Shown here: piece after piece, positions 1 through 8,999 of the stretch | Layout: every line of letters starts with the position of its first letter | How positions within the stretch are numbered: the stretch's first letter is position 1 | NCBI RefSeq assembly: GCF_017641085.1 | Contig: NZ_JAEPPI010000001.1 | Location: 496,001-560,000, forward strand | Origin: Gracilimonas sp. | Lineage (GTDB): Bacteria; Bacteroidota; Rhodothermia; Balneolales; Balneolaceae | Reading direction: 5' to 3' | DNA length: 64,000 nt | Translations under genes and position numbers: made by a program | The notes under the pieces: generated by a model | The model's input: the letters and a program-made list of their open reading frames with translations, nothing else | What the model was told of the DNA's origin: nothing | Databases searched by the model: none

Positions 1-1
1 T

Positions 2-367
2 CATGCACCGCACGCCATCGAGGAGAAAGAAGTAGAATTCATTTACGCTCCCAATGGAATTATTGGGCTGGAAACGGCATGGTCGATAACGAATCAGCGG
101 TTGCTTCAAACCAAGAAACTGGATTTGCAGCAGCTGATGGATAAACTGGTATATAATCCGCGTAAGATTCTGAACCTGGAATCTCCGGAGATTAAAGAGG
201 GAGCTAAAGCCAACCTCACCTTCTTCAATACCGAAGAAGAATGGACCTTCACTCCGAAAAACGTTCGATCCAAATCAAAGAACTCTCCCTACCTGGATAA
301 ACCGTTGAAGGGTAGAGCCGTTGGGATTTTCAATAAAGGACAGTTGGTGCTTAACGAGCTGAGATAG
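2..367 (+). CDS. pyrC: Dihydroorotase, C-terminal part (gene starts before the window)
   Basis: This is the 3' end of an amidohydrolase-fold gene; the frame is open from base 2 to the TAG at 365-367. The visible segment starts HAPHAIEEKE, which matches the DHAPH metal and substrate loop of dihydroorotase. It goes on with the NGIIGLETA segment typical of class I (PyrC/PyrX-type) enzymes, and ends with the short beta domain that closes the fold (KGRAVGIFNKGQ). The enzyme cyclises carbamoyl aspartate to dihydroorotate in cytoplasmic pyrimidine synthesis. The N-terminal metal-binding HxH motif lies outside the window, so whether the enzyme is active or an inactive PyrX-type paralog cannot be judged. 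Confidence 0.85.
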   Translation, partial: HAPHAIEEKEVEFIYAPNGIIGLETAWSITNQRLLQTKKLDLQQLMDKLVYNPRKILNLESPEIKEGAKANLTFFNTEEEWTFTPKNVRSKSKNSPYLDKPLKGRAVGIFNKGQLVLNELR

Positions 368-395
368 TATTCATACCGTTCATTCCTGCAAAGCT

Positions 396-413
396 TGCCT
401 GCTGAAACAGGCA
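396..413. repeat. Short intergenic hairpin
   Basis: TGCCTG (396-401) and CAGGCA (408-413) form a 6-bp perfect stem with a 6-nt loop between the dihydroorotase gene and tsaB. No T-run follows, so a terminator role is doubtful. It resembles the other small intergenic palindromes in this window. Confidence 0.4.
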
Positions 414-483
414 GGGCAGTAATCCGGATGTAAAAACAAAGACAGATCTTAACTGTCAGATAATGACTTTTTAGTAATCATTT

Positions 484-1140
484 ATGATACTCGCTTTCGA
501 AACAGCTACAAACATTTGCTCGGTTTCCTTTCAGGATGATGGAGGGGAGATCCACGAGAAAAGAACGGAGCGAAAAGGTTCACATTCCGAACTGTTGTTT
601 CTCTACGTCCGGGAATTGATGAAGGAGCATGACTTTAGTATAGCTGACCTGGATGCTGCTTTGGTGAGTACAGGTCCCGGTTCCTACACGGGGCTCCGAA
701 TTGCTGCCAGTGCGGTCAAAGGAATGCTGTTTGGTTTGAATGTCGATGTTTATGCCGGCAATACGCTGGCAGGCTTTGCGCAATCAGCCGGTGAGGGAAC
801 CGTTCATGCTGTAATTAATGCACGGCGGAAGCACTTATACCATCAAAAGTTTGAGGTGGGGGGAAAGCTTACAGCTTCTTCCGGGTCAGAAATTCTTGAG
901 CTTACTGAAATTGAGCCGATGCTGAATTCTGGTGAGAAGATTATCGGGACCGGAATTGGCCGTTTACATAAAGACAAATTGGAAGGACTTGAAGTGCTGG
1001 AAACCACAAACATTTCGGCTAATGCTCTGATAGCTCTTTTCAATAGCTCATCGGGGAAACAGTTTTTCAAGAAAACCACGGCTGAAGAGCTGGAATCAAA
1101 TTATTTGAGCAGTAGTCAGGTTAATAATACATCCGTATAA
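484..1140 (+). CDS. tsaB: tRNA threonylcarbamoyladenosine biosynthesis protein TsaB
   Basis: A 218-aa ASKHA-fold protein. Family hallmarks are the start MILAFETATN (residues 1-10), the KGSHSE segment around His34, and the GPGSYTGLRI motif (64-73). TsaB is the scaffold partner of TsaD and TsaE in forming t6A37 on ANN-decoding tRNAs. It has no catalytic metal site of its own, consistent with the absence of the TsaD HxxxH motif here. Length is normal for the family (about 220-230 aa). The ATG at 484 lies just after an AT-rich leader without an obvious Shine-Dalgarno. It is followed 66 bases later by accD on the same strand, so co-transcription is likely. Confidence 0.93.
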   Translation: MILAFETATNICSVSFQDDGGEIHEKRTERKGSHSELLFLYVRELMKEHDFSIADLDAALVSTGPGSYTGLRIAASAVKGMLFGLNVDVYAGNTLAGFAQSAGEGTVHAVINARRKHLYHQKFEVGGKLTASSGSEILELTEIEPMLNSGEKIIGTGIGRLHKDKLEGLEVLETTNISANALIALFNSSSGKQFFKKTTAEELESNYLSSSQVNNTSV

Positions 1141-1206
1141 ACAGATTCAGAATTAACCCTCAGAATCTTTATTTTATCTCTCTGAAAAATTCACAAAACA
1201 CAGTTT

Positions 1207-2052
1207 ATGTCCTGGTTTAAAAGAAAAGACGAAAACATCCAGACCAACACCAAAAAGGAAATGCCGGAAGGGGTTTGGATTAAAGTTCCTACAACCGGTG
1301 AAACAATCCATAAGCGCGAGCTGGAGGATAATCTCTGGGTAGATCCTCTGAGTGGCTATCATTTCAGAATTGGAAGTGAGAAGTACTTTGAGATTATCTT
1401 TGATAAAGGAAAATTCAAGGAAATCGGGCAAGAAATTCAGCCTACCGATCCGCTGGAGTTTGAAGACCGAAAGAAATACAAAGACCGGCTGGAAGAGTAT
1501 CAGGAAAAGACCGGGTTAAGTGATGCCGCACGAGTTGGAGTGGGCAAAATGAATAAGCTCGACCTGGTTGTGGCCTGTATGGATTTCTCTTTTATCGGAG
1601 GAAGTATGGGATCGGTTGTGGGCGAGCGACTGGGTGTTGCGATCGATTACGCCCGTGAGAATAAAATCCCGCTGATGATTATCTCCCAAACCGGTGGCGC
1701 CCGTATGATGGAAAGTGTACTCAGCTTGATGCAGATGGCTAAAACATCAGCCAAATTGGCCCAGCTTGAAGAAGCCGGAATTCCTTACATTTCTTATATG
1801 ACAGACCCGACTACCGGAGGGGTAACCGCCAGTTATGCAATGCTGGGTGATTTTAATATCGCTGAACCCGGCGCTTTGATTGGATTTGCCGGGCCGCGTG
1901 TAATCAGGCAGACTATCGGCAGAGATCTTCCGGAAGGCTTCCAAACGGCAGAGTACCTGCTGGAGCATGGATTTCTGGATTTCATTCTCCCACGAACCAA
2001 GATGAAAGCAAAGCTTACCAAACTGCTGAAACTGGTTCTCCATAAGAACTAA
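1207..2052 (+). CDS. accD: Acetyl-CoA carboxylase carboxyltransferase subunit beta
   Basis: This 281-aa crotonase-fold protein is the beta half of the carboxyltransferase that moves CO2 from biotin on AccB to acetyl-CoA, the first step of fatty-acid synthesis. Motifs seen are [10 protein letters not shown] (131-140), TGGARMMES (162-170), [10 protein letters not shown] (201-210) and [10 protein letters not shown] (221-230). The N-terminal zinc ribbon is recognisable in outline (residues 24-52), but all four zinc cysteines are gone: KVPTTG (26-31) stands where KCPxCG is expected and VDPLSG (45-50) where VCPxC is expected. From memory, Bacteroidota AccD proteins share this loss, so it is probably a lineage trait. 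The catalytic fold looks intact. A terminator follows at 2075-2108. Confidence 0.95.
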   Translation: MSWFKRKDENIQTNTKKEMPEGVWIKVPTTGETIHKRELEDNLWVDPLSGYHFRIGSEKYFEIIFDKGKFKEIGQEIQPTDPLEFEDRKKYKDRLEEYQEKTGLSDAARVGVGKMNKLDLVVACMDFSFIGGSMGSVVGERLGVAIDYARENKIPLMIISQTGGARMMESVLSLMQMAKTSAKLAQLEEAGIPYISYMTDPTTGGVTASYAMLGDFNIAEPGALIGFAGPRVIRQTIGRDLPEGFQTAEYLLEHGFLDFILPRTKMKAKLTKLLKLVLHKN

Positions 2053-2074
2053 ACCTTATTAAACTTTACAACAG

Positions 2075-2108
2075 AAAAGAATGCTCAACCGGCGTTCTTT
2101 TCTTTTTT
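2075..2108 (+). terminator. Rho-independent terminator after accD
   Basis: AAAAGAATGC (2075-2084) pairs with GCGTTCTTTT (2092-2101) in a 10-bp stem with one G-U pair and a 7-nt loop. A run of six T follows (2103-2108). It lies 22 bases after the accD stop and just before the DPP IV gene, so that gene probably has its own promoter or depends on readthrough. Confidence 0.75.
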
Positions 2109-2126
2109 AACCCAAATTTATCATTT

Positions 2127-4304
2127 ATGAAGGCACTTAGACTCTCAATTATATTGTTGGCGCTTTGTTCTGTTGCTACGGCTACCGTTGCTCAGGACAA
2201 AAAAGCTATCGAGTTTGAACATATTTTCGACGGCACGTTTTCTCCAAATAACGTGCAAAATGTTCGCTGGATGAATGACGGCGAATACTATTCGGCTACC
2301 CGTAACAATCAAATCATTCGCTATAACATCGTGGATGGTTCTGAAGAGGTATTATTCAACGGTAATGATTTTACTGATGCGGACGGTGATACCATTCGTG
2401 TGCAGGGTTATCAGTTTTCTTCGGATGAATCGAAGCTGCTGATAAAAACCGATGTGGAACAAATCTGGCGCCGAAGTACCCGCGAGAATTATTATGTGTA
2501 TGAATTTGAGTCAGGGGGTTTTTCGAAGCTGACGGCATCAGATGAGAAACAACAATATGCTGAACTGTCACCTTCAGCCGATCGTGCCGCTTTTGTGCGA
2601 AACAATAATTTGTTTTGGGTTGATTTATCGACCGGCGAAGAAACTCAAATCACCTCTGATGGTGAGTTCAACAAGATTATTAACGGTGCCTCCGACTGGG
2701 TGTATGAAGAAGAGTTTGGTTTTGCCAAAGCCTGGTTTTGGTCGCCCGAGGGAGACCGGATCGCTTTTTACCGCTTCGATGAAGAGCGGGTGAAAGAATT
2801 TTTTATGACCAACTGGGGTTCTCTCTATCCCGAAGAAGTAGAGTTTAAATATCCAAAGGCCGGAGAGCAGAATTCCATTGTATCCATTCATGTGTACCAC
2901 ATTGATTCCGGTGAAACAGTGAAGATGGATGTAGGAGAGGAGACCGATCAGTACATCCCGCGAATAAACTGGACCCGGGATAACAACCGATTGGCTATCC
3001 GCCGTATGAACCGGCTGCAGAATAAGCAGGACTTACTGATCGCCAATGCAGAAACCGGTTCAACAAGAGTAATCCTCACAGAGCAAAGCGATACCTGGCT
3101 GGATGTACACGATGACCTTTATTTTTTAAGTAACGGAGAGCAGTTTATAACCACCAGCGATAAGAGCGGTTATAACCATGTGTACCTGTATAACATGCAG
3201 GGCAGACAGCTTGAACAGATTACATCCGGCAACTGGGACGTAACCGAACTGATTGGACATAACGAACGGATGTATGAGTTGTACTACGTGAGTGCCGAGC
3301 AGTCGCCACAGGAACGCCATTTGTACAGCATCAGGATTGATGGAAAGAAAAAAGAGAAGCTGACGAAAGGAGATGGCTGGCATGACATAAATATGAGCAG
3401 GGACTTCAAATACTATATAGATACCTGGTCAGATTATAATAAGCCTCCTGTGGTAAGTCTGCATCGAAGTAATGGCCGAAGTGTGAGAACTATCGAGGAC
3501 AATACCGGCCTGAGCAAGACCCTGGAAGAATACAGCTATGTAGAAAAAGAATTTTTTACTCTGGACGTTAATGGCACCAGCCTGAATGCTTATGTACTGA
3601 AACCGGTAGATTTCGATTCAAACAAGAAATACCCTGTGCTTATGTATGTATATGGTGGCCCCGGCAGCCAGACAGTAACAAAAGCTTTTGGAAGCGGACA
3701 GCGCCCCATGTGGCATCAGTATCTTGCAAATCAGGGGTATGTAGTGGTTTCAGTAGACAACCGGGGAACAGGTGCCCGCGGCCGGCAATTCAAAAAACAG
3801 GTGTATAAAAAACTGGGCCAGTTAGAAACGGCTGATCAGATCGCAGCTGCCAAACAAATTGCAGAATGGCCGTATGTTGACGAAAACCGCATCGGAATTT
3901 GGGGCTGGAGTTATGGCGGGTATATGTCATCGTTAGCATTGGCTGAAGGTTCTGACATATTTACTACGGCCATTGCGGTAGCACCGGTCACCAGCTGGCG
4001 TTTTTATGATACCATCTACACCGAACGATACATGCAGACTCCTCAAATGAATCCTGAAGGATATAACAAAGGGGCGCCCCTGACAAAAGTGGATCAGATT
4101 ACAGGCAATTATTTACTGATTCATGGTACCGGGGATGACAACGTTCACTTCCAGAATTCTGTTGAAATGATAGATGCGTTGATAGAGGCTGACGTTGACT
4201 TTGAAACCATGATTTATCCCAACAAAGCTCATAGTATTTATGGTGGAAATGCAAGAAAGCATCTCTATCAGCTGATGAGTGACTTCGTTTTTGAAAATTT
4301 ATAA
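2127..4304 (+). CDS. Dipeptidyl peptidase IV-type S9 serine peptidase, secreted
   Basis: A 725-aa protein with a Sec signal peptide (about 1-22, ending ATVAQ), an N-terminal beta-propeller (DPPIV_N, about 90-450) and a C-terminal alpha/beta-hydrolase. The nucleophile lies in GWSYGG (Ser595), the acid in HGTGDDN (Asp670/671), and the base is the His of NKAHSI (His702). The propeller carries the DWVYEEEFG double-glutamate motif that holds the substrate amino terminus in true DPP IV. Cleavage of Xaa-Pro or Xaa-Ala dipeptides from peptides in the periplasm or at the surface is therefore expected. Length and architecture match the family. It fits the peptide- and amino-acid-using gene set elsewhere in the window. 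Confidence 0.93.
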   Translation: MKALRLSIILLALCSVATATVAQDKKAIEFEHIFDGTFSPNNVQNVRWMNDGEYYSATRNNQIIRYNIVDGSEEVLFNGNDFTDADGDTIRVQGYQFSSDESKLLIKTDVEQIWRRSTRENYYVYEFESGGFSKLTASDEKQQYAELSPSADRAAFVRNNNLFWVDLSTGEETQITSDGEFNKIINGASDWVYEEEFGFAKAWFWSPEGDRIAFYRFDEERVKEFFMTNWGSLYPEEVEFKYPKAGEQNSIVSIHVYHIDSGETVKMDVGEETDQYIPRINWTRDNNRLAIRRMNRLQNKQDLLIANAETGSTRVILTEQSDTWLDVHDDLYFLSNGEQFITTSDKSGYNHVYLYNMQGRQLEQITSGNWDVTELIGHNERMYELYYVSAEQSPQERHLYSIRIDGKKKEKLTKGDGWHDINMSRDFKYYIDTWSDYNKPPVVSLHRSNGRSVRTIEDNTGLSKTLEEYSYVEKEFFTLDVNGTSLNAYVLKPVDFDSNKKYPVLMYVYGGPGSQTVTKAFGSGQRPMWHQYLANQGYVVVSVDNRGTGARGRQFKKQVYKKLGQLETADQIAAAKQIAEWPYVDENRIGIWGWSYGGYMSSLALAEGSDIFTTAIAVAPVTSWRFYDTIYTERYMQTPQMNPEGYNKGAPLTKVDQITGNYLLIHGTGDDNVHFQNSVEMIDALIEADVDFETMIYPNKAHSIYGGNARKHLYQLMSDFVFENL

Positions 4305-4318
4305 ATAAGCCAGGTGCC

Positions 4319-4341
4319 ATCTCGAGGCGAAAGCCCGAGAT
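4319..4341. repeat. Intergenic hairpin with GAAA tetraloop
   Basis: ATCTCG (4319-4324) pairs with CGAGAT (4336-4341) and GGC pairs with GCC around a GAAA loop. This gives a 9-bp stem with one bulged A (4325). No T-run follows. It sits between the DPP IV gene and obg, and may be a transcript-end stabiliser or one of the recurrent intergenic palindromes. Confidence 0.5.
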
Positions 4342-4405
4342 CAGGATACCGAAAATCTAAATGTGCTTTTGATTAAGTACTTTTGACCGAAAGAAAAAAC
4401 ACTTT

Positions 4406-5404
4406 ATGCGCTTTGCTGACTACGCTAAAATTTATGTAACGGCCGGAAGGGGTGGAGATGGCTCTGCTCACTTCAGACGGGAAAAGTATGTCCCCAAAGG
4501 AGGTCCTGACGGCGGAGATGGCGGAAAGGGCGGCGACGTTATCCTGGTTGGGAATGAACAACTGAATACCATTCTTGACCTTCGGTATCGAAAATATGTG
4601 AAAGCCGGGAATGGGGAGAACGGTTCAAAGAGTAAAAGCTCTGGTGCTGCAGGCGAAGATGAGCTCCTGGAAGTACCGCTCGGTACGGTTGTATTTGATG
4701 CTGACACCAAAGAAAGACTCGGGGAAATTACCCACCATGAAGAAAAACTGGTGATTGCCAAGGGTGGCAAAGGCGGTCTGGGAAACTGGCATTTTCGCAG
4801 CTCTACCAACCAAACTCCACAACATGCTCAGGAAGGTAAACCCGGTGAAGAACGTGCCGTTGAACTGGAACTAAAACTGATTGCAGATGTTGGCCTGGTG
4901 GGTTTCCCAAATGCAGGAAAGAGCACTTTACTTTCAGCACTGTCTCATGCAAAGCCTAAGATTGCTGATTATCCTTTTACCACGCTGGAGCCTAATCTTG
5001 GAGTGGTGAAGTTTGAGGATTTTCGGAGTTTTGTAATGGCAGATATTCCCGGAATTATTGAAGAAGCCCATGAGGGGAAAGGGCTGGGGATTCAGTTTCT
5101 CCGGCATATAGAACGTAATAATGTGCTGCTGTTTATGGTCAGCGTTATGACGGATATCAAGTATGAATACGAGGCGCTGCTGAGTGAGCTGAAATCTTAC
5201 CGGAAAGACCTGCTTGATAAGCCGCGCATTCTTGCCATCACCAAGATGGATTTAAAACAAGGGTTTGAGTTAGAAGAAGAGCTTCACTTTGATGATGAAA
5301 TTCCCGTTATTCCTATTTCGTCAGCCACAGGTCATGGGGTAGATGAGCTGAGAGAGAAATTATGGGAATACATTCAACATGGGAAAGAAAAAGAAGAAAC
5401 ATAG
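4406..5404 (+). CDS. obgE: Obg family ribosome-assembly GTPase
   Basis: A 332-aa protein with the glycine-rich Obg fold at residues 1-158 (many GGDGG-like turns, for example PKGGPDGGDGG) followed by a G domain. G1 is GFPNAGKST (166-174), G3 is DIPG, and G4 is TKMD. It ends soon after the G domain and lacks the variable C-terminal OCT domain, as in many Gram-negative homologs. Obg binds the 50S subunit and takes part in late ribosome assembly and in stress or ppGpp responses. The last 26 bases overlap dprA in another frame, which suggests translational coupling. Confidence 0.95.
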   Translation: MRFADYAKIYVTAGRGGDGSAHFRREKYVPKGGPDGGDGGKGGDVILVGNEQLNTILDLRYRKYVKAGNGENGSKSKSSGAAGEDELLEVPLGTVVFDADTKERLGEITHHEEKLVIAKGGKGGLGNWHFRSSTNQTPQHAQEGKPGEERAVELELKLIADVGLVGFPNAGKSTLLSALSHAKPKIADYPFTTLEPNLGVVKFEDFRSFVMADIPGIIEEAHEGKGLGIQFLRHIERNNVLLFMVSVMTDIKYEYEALLSELKSYRKDLLDKPRILAITKMDLKQGFELEEELHFDDEIPVIPISSATGHGVDELREKLWEYIQHGKEKEET

Positions 5405-6497
5405 GGTACTGGCTGCGCTGAGCTTAATACCGGGCTTTGGAAGCCGGCGCATTTATAAACTGCTAAAAAACACCGATGATCCTGAGGAGATATTCAGCCT
5501 TGGGAAGCGTAAACTCAGATCGGTTGAAGGTATCGGAGAGGCTTCGGCTCTTTCTATCCTTTCCTTTGACGATTGGGAAAAAGTGGATCATCTTTTAGAA
5601 GAAACGGAAAAAAGTGGGTCGAATATCATAACTCTGGCTGATCCTGAATACCCTCCGTTGTTAAAACAGATTTATGATCCTCCCGCTTTGTTTTGGTTTA
5701 AAGGCAATTCAGAAGCTTTGTCTAAACCGGGAGTAGCCGTGGTAGGCACCCGAAATACTTCAGCCTATGGCCGGAATATGGCAAAGAAGTTGACCGGTGA
5801 GCTGGCGGAGCATGGACTCTGTATTTTCAGTGGCCTGGCCTATGGAATTGATTCCATCGCACATCAAACGGCCATAGAGTTTAAAACACCGACTGTTGCC
5901 GTATTGGGTTCTGGAATTGACAACCTGTATCCCAAAAAGAATGCTGATTTAGCGAATCGAATTGTGAAATCAGGTGGGGCCGTGATCACCGAGTTTCCAC
6001 CGGGTACTAATCCTGATGCCGGTAACTTCCCGGTCCGGAACCGAATTGTAAGTGGGATGAGCCTGGGAGTTTTAGTGGTGGAATCGGGCCTGAAGGGGGG
6101 AAGTATGATCACAGCTGATCTTGGCCTCGACCAAAACCGGGAAGTGTTTGCAGTGCCCCACCCGTTGGGCAATCCATCAGGAACCGGATGTAATTACCTT
6201 ATTAAGAGAGGCGCGGCTAAACTGGTACAAACCGTGGATGATATTCTGGAAGAGCTGCCCATAGAACATTCCCCGGAGTCATCAGTTCAGGAAGAGAAAA
6301 AAGTAAGCTGGCGCGATAGAGAGCTGGATGAAACAGCCGTTAAAATCTGCGAGGCGCTGGAAGAAAAACCCTTTCAGGTCGATGATTTAAGTGATGCCAT
6401 AGGAGTGAATACCAGCCGGTTATTGGTTTCCCTTCTTCAGCTGGAAATGGATGGGGTAGTTCTGCAAAAAGCAGGAAAGAATTTCGAACTTCTCTGA
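5379..6497 (+). CDS. dprA: DNA processing protein DprA
   Basis: A 372-aa protein with an N-terminal helix-hairpin-helix/SAM-like region (about 10-70, with GFGSRRIYKLL and VEGIGEASAL), the Rossmann-like DprA core (about 110-310) and a C-terminal winged helix (about 315-372). Core signatures are GTRNTSAYGR starting at Gly123, SGLAYGIDSIAH, LGSGIDNLYP, FPVRNRIVSG and KGGSMITAD. DprA loads RecA on incoming single-stranded DNA during transformation. No other competence gene is in this window. The ATG at 5379 lies inside the end of obg; its lysine-rich start (MGKKKKKH) is unusual, but there is no better start nearby. Confidence 0.93.
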   Translation: MGKKKKKHRVLAALSLIPGFGSRRIYKLLKNTDDPEEIFSLGKRKLRSVEGIGEASALSILSFDDWEKVDHLLEETEKSGSNIITLADPEYPPLLKQIYDPPALFWFKGNSEALSKPGVAVVGTRNTSAYGRNMAKKLTGELAEHGLCIFSGLAYGIDSIAHQTAIEFKTPTVAVLGSGIDNLYPKKNADLANRIVKSGGAVITEFPPGTNPDAGNFPVRNRIVSGMSLGVLVVESGLKGGSMITADLGLDQNREVFAVPHPLGNPSGTGCNYLIKRGAAKLVQTVDDILEELPIEHSPESSVQEEKKVSWRDRELDETAVKICEALEEKPFQVDDLSDAIGVNTSRLLVSLLQLEMDGVVLQKAGKNFELL

Positions 6498-6591
6498 GCA
6501 GTAATCCTTTACAAAATTCCGGAATAAAGGCTTAAGTTTTTACGCATTTGTTCGATAACACGAATAATCTATAGAACAAATTGGCGTGCGC

Positions 6592-7800
6592 ATGGAAACA
6601 AGTGTAATGAATCCCGTTCCAGATAAGGAATTTGAGCGGATTGTAGAACTGTCAGCATTTGATTTAGATTACTCCGGGTTAAGTCATTCCCTTAAAGATT
6701 TAACCAAGCTGGCTGCAAAAGTTGCCCAAACTGAGATCTGTCTTGTTAACATTATTGATTCCTTCACTCAATGGACCGTCTCTTCCTATGGTCTGGATGT
6801 GCATCAAATGCCAAGAGAGGAAGGAATTTGCCAATACACCATTCTAAATGATCATGCTTTCGAAGTAAAAGACCTGAGCGAGGACCGGAGATTTCAGGAG
6901 CGGGACTATGTAGCCTATCCTCCCAGACTGAAATACTATTTTGGGTTGCCTCTCATCACCCATAAGGGATTCAAGATAGGGGCGCTGTGCATGCTGGATC
7001 CAAGTAAGAAAGAAATCAGCCCGGATAAAGCTGAACAGCTCAGAATTATTTCCGATGAGATTATGGAACGGCTTGAAGCCCGAAAACGAATTATGAAATT
7101 AGAAAGCAGGTTGATTGCGGGCTATAATTTCAAACGCAGGTTAAATCATGATATTCGCGGACCTATTGGCGGCATAATTGGATTGGTACAGCTTATTAAA
7201 GATCAGGATACCGATGAAAAGGTAAGTGAAATAACCCGCTATCTTGATTTGATTGAAAAGGCAGGAGATAATTTACTGGGCATTGCCAATAAAAGGCTGT
7301 CCTACAAAAAGAGGAATGAAGAGCGAAAATTAAAAGATAATGAGCTTACTTTGCTAAGCTTGAAATCCAAATTAAGTGAGCTATATAAACCCCAGGTTGA
7401 TATACATGATATCGACCTGACGATCGCAAATCACCCTCAATGCGAGGATCTTCCGTTTCCGAAAAAGAATGTACTGCCGGTTATAGGTAATCTTATTTCA
7501 AACGTGATTAGGTTCACACTACCGGGTGAGATGATTATGGTGAGGCAGGAATACAGGTGTGCTTCCGGTTCCAATCATTTGTTAATCACCATTAAAAATA
7601 CGGGTTCCAAGTTAACGAACAATCAAATCAGGCAGGTTTTCAGTAATGAATTTGAGTCCGATCAAAAAGTAACGTCAATGAACCTTAGCGCTATTCACCG
7701 ATTGCTCAAGAAAGTGGGTGGAAGTTTTTCAATTTCCGATGAAGGGGACCGTGGGAACCGTTTTGATGTAGAGCTTCCGGTGCTACTTACCAGGAAATAA
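6592..7800 (+). CDS. GAF-domain protein with degenerate histidine-kinase module
   Basis: A 402-aa soluble protein from the ATG at 6592; an in-frame GTG two codons upstream is the alternative start. An N-terminal GAF domain (about 18-160) resembles those of cyanobacterial and Bacteroidota sensor kinases (PREEGICQYTI, YYFGLPLIT, IGALCMLD). A DHp-like helix pair carries the H-box LNHDIRGPIGG (His186), and an ATPase-like domain has the N-box IGNLISNVIRFT. The G1 box reads KNTGSK, with Asn in place of the Asp of DxGxG. The G2 region, SMNLSAIHRLL, lacks GLGL. There is no membrane segment, receiver domain or neighbouring response regulator. It is probably a weak or inactive kinase, a phosphatase, or a scaffold. 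A terminator hairpin lies just downstream. Confidence 0.8.
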   Translation: METSVMNPVPDKEFERIVELSAFDLDYSGLSHSLKDLTKLAAKVAQTEICLVNIIDSFTQWTVSSYGLDVHQMPREEGICQYTILNDHAFEVKDLSEDRRFQERDYVAYPPRLKYYFGLPLITHKGFKIGALCMLDPSKKEISPDKAEQLRIISDEIMERLEARKRIMKLESRLIAGYNFKRRLNHDIRGPIGGIIGLVQLIKDQDTDEKVSEITRYLDLIEKAGDNLLGIANKRLSYKKRNEERKLKDNELTLLSLKSKLSELYKPQVDIHDIDLTIANHPQCEDLPFPKKNVLPVIGNLISNVIRFTLPGEMIMVRQEYRCASGSNHLLITIKNTGSKLTNNQIRQVFSNEFESDQKVTSMNLSAIHRLLKKVGGSFSISDEGDRGNRFDVELPVLLTRK

Positions 7801-7804
7801 AAAA

Positions 7805-7834
7805 GGCCGGAAGAATTTGTCATTCATTCCGGCC
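7805..7834. terminator. Shared terminator between convergent genes
   Basis: GGCCGGAA (7805-7812) pairs with TTCCGGCC (7827-7834) around a 14-nt loop. An A-run sits just upstream (T-run on the minus strand) and GAGAAAAAG downstream. It lies between the convergent GAF-kinase gene (+) and baeRF3 gene (-), so it most likely ends the minus transcript and perhaps both. Confidence 0.65.
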
Positions 7835-7853
7835 TGAGAAAAAGAGTGTGGGA

Positions 7854-8999
7854 TTAGCTTTTATAGCGATAAATAGCTGCTAATCCTGAGTTCTTGGGAA
7901 CTTCAGCCTGCGGCAATCCATACAGCGTACTTCCGGTACGGATGGCCGAAATGGCCGCATAGTTAATCAGATCCACGGCCTCACCATTAAGCGATTCTGA
8001 CATATCCACCCGGTTTTCATCAGGATGGAACACACCGAACTGGCGATGACCCATGGGCACAAATAAAGTATCCACTTTACCGTAATAGGCACTCTTCACA
8101 ATTTCCTCGATTTCCGTGGAAATTAACGCGCTGCCCTGCAGGTCATTGAAACGCTCGATATCACTTTGGATATCTTGTTGGAAATAATTTCTGGCAATCT
8201 CCCAGGATTCATCAGCTATTTCCTGTGCGCTTTTATTATCAACATTACCTCTAATGGATTCGTCTAAAACGTTAGAATATTTGTTGGCTTTTTTGTAGTA
8301 GGCAACCATCTTTTCAGGCCCTGCGACAATAAGAGGCCCGTTTTCCTTTTTCAGGTACTTGGTAACCTTGTTTTCAATATGCTTAATGAAGAGCTCTAGC
8401 TCCTTATCATCTTCATTGGTATCTCCGCCCTGTCCGTGGAACATTGCGTTCTTACCCCCGGTGCCGGTATGCTGCTGTATCGATCGTTCATGAACGTGAT
8501 ACTTGAGGTGTTCTTCCATACTGGTGGGAACACTTTCAAACTCAACTTTGGTAGTTACGTCGGGGGCAACCTTAAACATTTTGGTCTCATTCTGGCTCAG
8601 CATCAGCACATGGTAAATGCCGTGATGATTCTGAAGCTCGAGAAGGGGAGTAATTAAAAAGTTTTCAGCGATATAATAATTTTCTTCGGGACTCACCGGG
8701 ATCTTAAAAAAGTCGAAATAATCTTCGTTGATGTATAACGCCAGGCCCTTATCCTGATGTAACCAAAACTGATTCTCTTCGGTTTTAGACTGAACTTTCT
8801 TAAAGAGTTCTTCAGCTCTGTTCTCTTGCCATCCCTTTTCTATAAGTTCATTTTTTGCTTTTTGGATGAGATTCTTAAGTCGTATGGAATCTTGTTTGCC
8901 TTCTTCGCCGGTTTTATGAGTTGGTAAAAATATAGTGACGTTGATGTCTTTGGTTTCATTGATAAGTTTCTCAATGGTATCTCTTTTCACTACACTCAT
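7854..8999 (-). CDS. baeRF3-type protein (bacterial archaeo-eukaryotic release factor family)
   Basis: A 381-aa soluble protein that I place in the baeRF3 family, bacterial relatives of eRF1/aRF1, from its overall pattern: ITIFLPTHKTG-like start (20-31), WLHQDKGLALYI (79-90), HVLMLSQNETKMFKV (130-144), a Gly/His-rich loop with HGQGG (188-192), IVAGPEKMV, and a C-terminal VDTLFVPMG segment as in the L7Ae-like domain. The HGQGG loop sits between the first and second domains and recalls, without proving, the GGQ loop that enters the peptidyl-transferase centre. From memory, these proteins are proposed ribosome-rescue or ribosome-linked stress factors with little experimental support. It is a single gene with its own terminator (7805-7834). 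Confidence 0.65.
   Translation of the reverse strand: MSVVKRDTIEKLINETKDINVTIFLPTHKTGEEGKQDSIRLKNLIQKAKNELIEKGWQENRAEELFKKVQSKTEENQFWLHQDKGLALYINEDYFDFFKIPVSPEENYYIAENFLITPLLELQNHHGIYHVLMLSQNETKMFKVAPDVTTKVEFESVPTSMEEHLKYHVHERSIQQHTGTGGKNAMFHGQGGDTNEDDKELELFIKHIENKVTKYLKKENGPLIVAGPEKMVAYYKKANKYSNVLDESIRGNVDNKSAQEIADESWEIARNYFQQDIQSDIERFNDLQGSALISTEIEEIVKSAYYGKVDTLFVPMGHRQFGVFHPDENRVDMSESLNGEAVDLINYAAISAIRTGSTLYGLPQAEVPKNSGLAAIYRYKS

Noticed and set aside
4468-4825. Minus-strand ORFs over obg
   Set aside because: They are shadows caused by the glycine-rich obg region; translation is Pro/Ser low complexity.
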